Positions 59,679 to 64,000 of a stretch of 64,000 nucleotides of DNA are shown here, in pieces. The notes under the pieces are model-generated. The model was given only the letters and a program-made list of their open reading frames with translations. It was not told where the DNA came from and did not search any database. Position numbers and translations under genes: made by a program. The stretch comes from Agrocybe praecox. Lineage: Eukaryota; Basidiomycota; Agaricomycetes; Agaricales; Agrocybaceae. The stretch is from NCBI GenBank assembly GCA_964017145.1, contig OZ024850.1, positions 1,775,618-1,839,617 on the forward strand, written 5' to 3'. Position 1 is the first letter of the stretch. Each line of letters starts with the position of its first letter.

Positions 59679-60690
59679 CTAAGAGACGATTAATCGTCTC
59701 CGCAAATTTTGTGCCATAATAATGCGAAGGTGCTGCACTATTTCTTCCATAGTCATATCTAGGGCAGCTGCTCCGAGGAATAGTGAGTCAAAGTCTATCG
59801 GAAAATACTGTTGAAATAGGTCAATTATAAACTGACGATGTCTACAGTTAGATTTGGGTAAGTCCTGTAAAAAATCAAACCCTGGCGCGTCAACTAGCTT
59901 TAGGAGCCAAAACTCCAATATTATATCGCGGGTGGTGCAACCACAGGATCCGAGATTCATGTCTAAGACCCGGGAGGCTATCGTCTTGATGGTATCCAAA
60001 TCCTTTCCTATCACTCCCCATGAAGATGAGCCCATGATATCGAAATAACCTTTGCCGTCCTTGTCCCAAGACTTATTTGCCTTGGTCTGAAATTTTGTGT
60101 GGAAAATACAGCGTATGTAGGAGCAAGTTGGGGAGCGTATAATATCCAGAATGATATCTGGAAGGGTAAAGGCACACTGTCGAAGAAACTTTGAAGATCC
60201 GATGAGATGTTTCCGAGCCTCCCGGTCAAGCTCAATGGTCTGGGGATGCAGGATGATCATGTCGCGAATATTCCGAACAGCCAACGCTATGAGTTTTCGT
60301 GTCAGCTCTGCATAAGATGGAGACTTGAAGATAGATAGACACAGTACTTTCAACTTTCTCAGAATGAAGTTTTGTCCTCTTCTTTGAACCTTTGCTTGCG
60401 CCGTCAGGGCTGTTATCCCTAATGTGGGATTATGTTAGGTTCTGCTTCATTGACGAAAAGTGACTTGCGTACCTATGCCGCGCCTGTTTTAAGTCCCGTT
60501 CAAGTGCGGGTATCGATTCATCCCCCGCACCAACAGCAACCTCCGAGGTGAGAGAATATGAAATCGTGTTTCCTAATGAGTCCTCGGTCGTAGGATTGTG
60601 GTATATCTGGTCCGGTACCCAGAGTCCGTTGGGGATGTCAACATCATTTTGAAAATCGGTATTCTCATGGAAAGAGATATTGTCCTGTAG
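59679..60690 (-). other. Possible hypothetical gene, frame broken at an intron
   Basis: A 224-codon open frame (60353-59679) reads SPSYAELTRKLIALAVRNIR, MNLGSCGCTTRDIILEFWLL and so on, with leucine/isoleucine-rich helices, no known domain. Upstream, 60685-60476 is open in one frame (NISFHENTDFQNDVDIPNGL) and ends at a GTACGC donor; the only acceptor (about 60422) joins it in the wrong phase. Either a short exon was missed or the gene has a frameshift. The 224-codon frame has no early ATG. Confidence 0.35.
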
Positions 60691-61199
60691 TGTAAATGAG
60701 AGATGGACTGCGAGGATATTCGAAAAAAATTCTCAAACCATAGCGTTGTGAAACAGTCCCAGTGAAAATGTGAGGATTATAGATGGAAATATGCATGGCG
60801 GCGAAGTTTTATACCGCATCTATTCTGGATAATTATTAATCACGGTGCTCTTCCGAGGTATGTTTCTTCTATTGACCTCGCCGCTCGTCTCTCTCACATA
60901 TCAGTTTTCCCTTCATTAAAAATGATGATTTCCTAGGGCCTGGCGCTGTTGTGGGCCGCTTCTTATTTTTTATAATGACGAAGCGGCTTCCTCCAGAAAT
61001 TCTTTGGTGCCTTTTTCAGACATTGATAACAAGTATCCACTCAGCACTTGAATTTAGCCTGAATACTTCACGCTCGAAAAGTAAAAACCTCGCCTATGAG
61101 GAAGTATGCCGTTCAATAAAAATTAGCAGCTTCCACCTAATTTTTCAGTCTTCTAAGATAGATTTCATGCTTTCGTCGGCTCTTTGAACTTATAATAAA
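60691..61199. other. Spacer
   Basis: No gene supported; a 78-codon frame at 60951-61187 has no features. Confidence 0.4.
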
Positions 61200-62010
61200 C
61201 GCTCAAATTTCCCATCTCCTACCGCTGTTTGTAGAACGGTATCAAAATCTCGGCAACAATTTCCGTCTCTCATGTAAGTTTGACACCGTTGGTTCTATTC
61301 TATATACTATGTGCGTCCAATAGAAAGACGTACCGCCTTGGTATAATTCTCCCAGCTCCTACATGCGTTTAAACCTTCACCGAGATTTTGGCCACAATTT
61401 CAGTCCCTTCCGTAAATCGGTTCTTTCTATACGTGTGTGCGAAATAGAAAAGACACAACCTTACCCTCGGGCCTTCTGAATTTCCGGTCCCCACATGCCT
61501 TTAAACCATCAAAACCTTAGAGATAATTTCCGTCTCCTACGTAAGTTTGACAACTTCGTCGGTCCTATTCAATATACATATGCGTACCTAATAATGAAAA
61601 CGACACGGCATTACCCTCATGGGAATTTCCCAGCTGCTATATGCGTCTAAACCTTCATCGAGATCTTGGCGACAATTTCCGTGTCTTATGTACGTAAATT
61701 TGACACCTTTGCTGTTTCTATATTGCGCTTAAGATAAAGAAGCGACATTACCCTCGTATGAATTTCTCGGCTCAGACACGCGGTTAAAATTTCATCAAGA
61801 TCTTAAAATAAATTATGTCTCACGAGTCCGTAAGTAATTAGTAAGTTAACACATTTGTTGTTTCTGTATGCGGCAACTACTATGTGCGCCTAATAGAAAA
61901 GATGCGGCATTGCCTTCGTGTGAGTTTCCCGGCCCCTACAGCTGTTCGAACCTTCTTCAAGGTCTTGATAGAATTCCCGTCTCATTCGTAAGTTTAACCC
62001 CTTTGTCGTT
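61200..62010. repeat. Degenerate tandem array, unit about 130-160 bp
   Basis: About six diverged copies. Each has an ACAATTTCCGTCTC-like box (near 61256, 61394, 61523, 61672, 61808, 61968), followed by a GTAAGTTTGACA-like box, a CATTACCCTCGT-like box and a CCCAGCTCCTACATGCG-like box ahead of AAACCTTCATCGAGATCTTG. Spacing between copies is 138, 129, 149, 136 and 160 bp. No frame spans it. Confidence 0.8.
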
Positions 62011-63264
62011 GATTCCTATACTATCAAGTAATTTACAGATAATATCGTGATTTTTCAGTGTCATCTTCTCTTTCCTTTGATTTCAGTATTATTTTGATTC
62101 CCACACTTTATGGCTATGCTCTAATTCCTCCTTCCCGTATGCTGTTCAAAAATTATTTACATTCTTGGTGCCGGAGCGAATCGAGCCTGCTCAAGCCTTA
62201 TATATATACAAGCCATACGCCTCGCTTCGTTGCCACCGAAAATAGAAAAAGCTTCTGAGAGCATATCAAGGGCATATTGTAAGGAAGAAATAAAGCATAG
62301 GCGTAAAGTGTAGGCATCAAGAAGTGACAACATCAAAGTAAAGAGTATGAGAAGACATCAAAAAGCATGATAATATAAGTAAAATTGTTACAAATTTGGT
62401 GAGGAGAAATGGAGAGGAGAGAATGGAGGCAGACAAAGAAATATATAGTGAGAAGAAAAAAATATGTCGTTGCAATGAGAAAATTAGTGGAAAGAACAAC
62501 AACATTTACCAAAGGAAGCGCAAAAACAAACGCGTACGCACGAACTTGCGCGTTTGTTTAATAGTACAGTAATGTGTGCGTGTGTGTGTGTGTGCCCGAC
62601 AGAAAGGACGCTTTGACTTTGTATACGTTGGGCATTTCTCCCCATTTTGTGATTCTTTTTGGTCCTCAATGTCAAAAGACCGTTCTTCAAGCCCCCCGCC
62701 CTTCCCCAGCACCGCAGGTGTCACAGTTAAGACAATCACGACCATGACCACGACCACGACCGGCGGCGGCACTCCTACAGTATGGTTCATTTAGGCCTCA
62801 TTATACAGCATCTACTATTATACTCCTCTTTTTTAACATCTTTCCTAAGTAACACAAATATTAAAGAAGAGACGCAAGATAGGATTTTCGACCAAGTCCG
62901 CTTGAGCGGGAGTAGTGGAGGATGATGTCATGTGCTTACATTTGCACGGTATCTATGCCACAAATGAATTTGTGGCAAGAATGTCGTTGAGAAAGCTTTA
63001 TCTTATCTTATATTACCTTATATTTGTATCAAGAAAAGGAATATAGCGTGTAAAATAAGCTGTGGGTCCCTTAAAAAAAAAGGTAATGCGCTGAAATATG
63101 CGCGATACTTTAGCGCGCCGTCGGCTGGACACATGTGGGCAACCATTCTGTGACAAGCCGTTGCTCCGCATTGATTGCCAGCGGGCCGCAAAAGAGTTAC
63201 TAGGAACCACATCAACGTGTCCATCACACCTTGACGGCATGTCCGGCATCATAGCCGAGGTGTG
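62011..63264. other. Spacer with simple repeats
   Basis: A (TG)n run with TGCG interruptions at about 62573-62594 and a CACGACCACGACC tract near 62745-62760. No gene is supported. Confidence 0.5.
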
Positions 63265-63475
63265 TTGTATAACCTGGTGTTAGATGTGGTATAATGCGAC
63301 TTCTCTATGGTATAATACGATGTTCATGCGGTGTTATACGATACATATGTTTTATAATCCAATGTCTATGTGGGATAACCAACTTTCTTATCGTATAATC
63401 AGACATGTATGTGGTATAATCATATCTCGATGTTGTATGATCATATTTATTCGTTGTATAATGTACAGTAAGTTA
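63265..63475. repeat. 21-bp tandem array with TGGTATAAT core
   Basis: About ten diverged copies of a 21-bp unit whose best-kept part is TGGTATAATACGATGT. Starts fall near 63287, 63308, 63329, 63350 and onwards, 20-22 bp apart. Because 21 is a multiple of 3 the unit keeps frame and yields a heptad-like open frame (WYNATSL, WYNTMFM), but there is no supporting gene structure. Confidence 0.88.
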
Positions 63476-64000
63476 TATATACATGTTCTACAGGGACATA
63501 TGTATGTTGAATACTGTTGAAGATGTATATATCTACTGATTTAATTTTTCGGCGGATGGGCAACCATACTACAGTGGCTAGTACTATAAGTAAACTCACC
63601 GCTTACAAGTGCTTAATATCGCACCTTATCTTTGTTCCTTCTTCAAAGCAGGAAAAGTTGAAGCGTGCCCCGGCATTCGACCTACGTCGAGTCTTCTGGT
63701 TGAGCATCAACCTTCCAATCATACACCTACCGATTCAAGGACAACCCGGTGTGGTCATTGGAGCCTGTATCCTTGACATAGGTTAATAAATAAACGCGAA
63801 TAGTATTTAGTAACCTGTTTCTTGGAAGTATCGGCGCCTGCCGTGCTAGCTCATTCTTTCGTTCAATCTTTAACCAATCTCTGATTTTTTCTTTCTTTTT
63901 TGCAGTTCTAGGGGACAGGCTGCCGTGGCTTCAGGGCAGCTACTGCAAAGCGCAGACAATTGAAGGAGCATGGAATACATTTGAACACGCTTTAAAGTCA
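63476..64000. other. Right-edge sequence, nothing assigned
   Basis: An open frame at 63517-63786 (SSKQEKLKRAPAFDLRRVFW) and a possible T-rich acceptor at 63905 hint at the start of a gene running off the window. Not enough to call. Confidence 0.25.

Overview
The window is nuclear DNA of a filamentous basidiomycete, almost certainly a mushroom-forming Agaricomycete. The evidence is the gene style: many short GT-AG introns of about 45-75 nt inside most genes, TATA boxes in front of several genes, and basidiomycete-type families (a seven-helix membrane protein, an F-box/LRR protein, a secreted protein family with an invariant 3-exon layout). The order cannot be fixed from sequence alone.

Layout. 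0-9 kb: the 3' part of an endonuclease/exonuclease/phosphatase-family gene, a poorly resolved minus-strand gene, two tandem metallo-beta-lactamase-fold (lactonase-like) genes of which the second has an early stop, and ARO3/ARO4-type DAHP synthase. 9-21.5 kb: long spacers around TIM9 and a small secreted protein gene, then a divergent pair of membrane-protein genes sharing a 175-bp promoter region. 21.5-28.4 kb: a simple-sequence-rich spacer, an F-box protein and a nucleolar TMA23/GPATCH4-like protein. 29-39 kb: five paralogous microsomal-type epoxide-hydrolase-like genes with the same 8-exon structure, two on + facing three on -. Two of the five carry a single in-frame stop in an otherwise open spliced frame.

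39-43 kb is repeat DNA: a 146-bp higher-order repeat built from three ~49-bp monomers, two hairpins, and a strand-polarised GA-rich then CT-rich block. 43-56.8 kb is a gene graveyard: a truncated UBP6/USP14 copy, a DNA polymerase alpha (POL1) copy with at least four frameshifts and with Asn in place of two catalytic Asp residues, a decayed integrase-type transposase, a 1.73-kb TIR element with a 4-bp target duplication, and a broken ABC-B transporter. Between the first two lies an apparently functional PIG-X/PBN1 gene. These copies keep introns, so they look like DNA-level duplicates or decayed loci, not retrocopies. 57.7-59.3 kb holds one intact conserved gene. The remaining DNA is mostly repeats, including a degenerate 130-160-bp array and a 21-bp array, with one weak open frame.

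How it fits together: housekeeping genes (DAHP synthase for aromatic amino acids, TIM9 for mitochondrial import, PIG-X for GPI anchors, a TMA23-like nucleolar protein) are interspersed with a fast-changing hydrolase block and repeat or pseudogene islands. The most interesting signals are the hydrolase expansion with single-stop inactivations, mostly readable as C-to-T changes in duplicated genes, the POL1 pseudogene that lost both catalytic aspartates, the new TIR element, and the 146-bp higher-order repeat. One short sequence at 28381-28399 matches the Tn5/Nextera mosaic end at 18 of 19 bases and should be checked as a library artefact.
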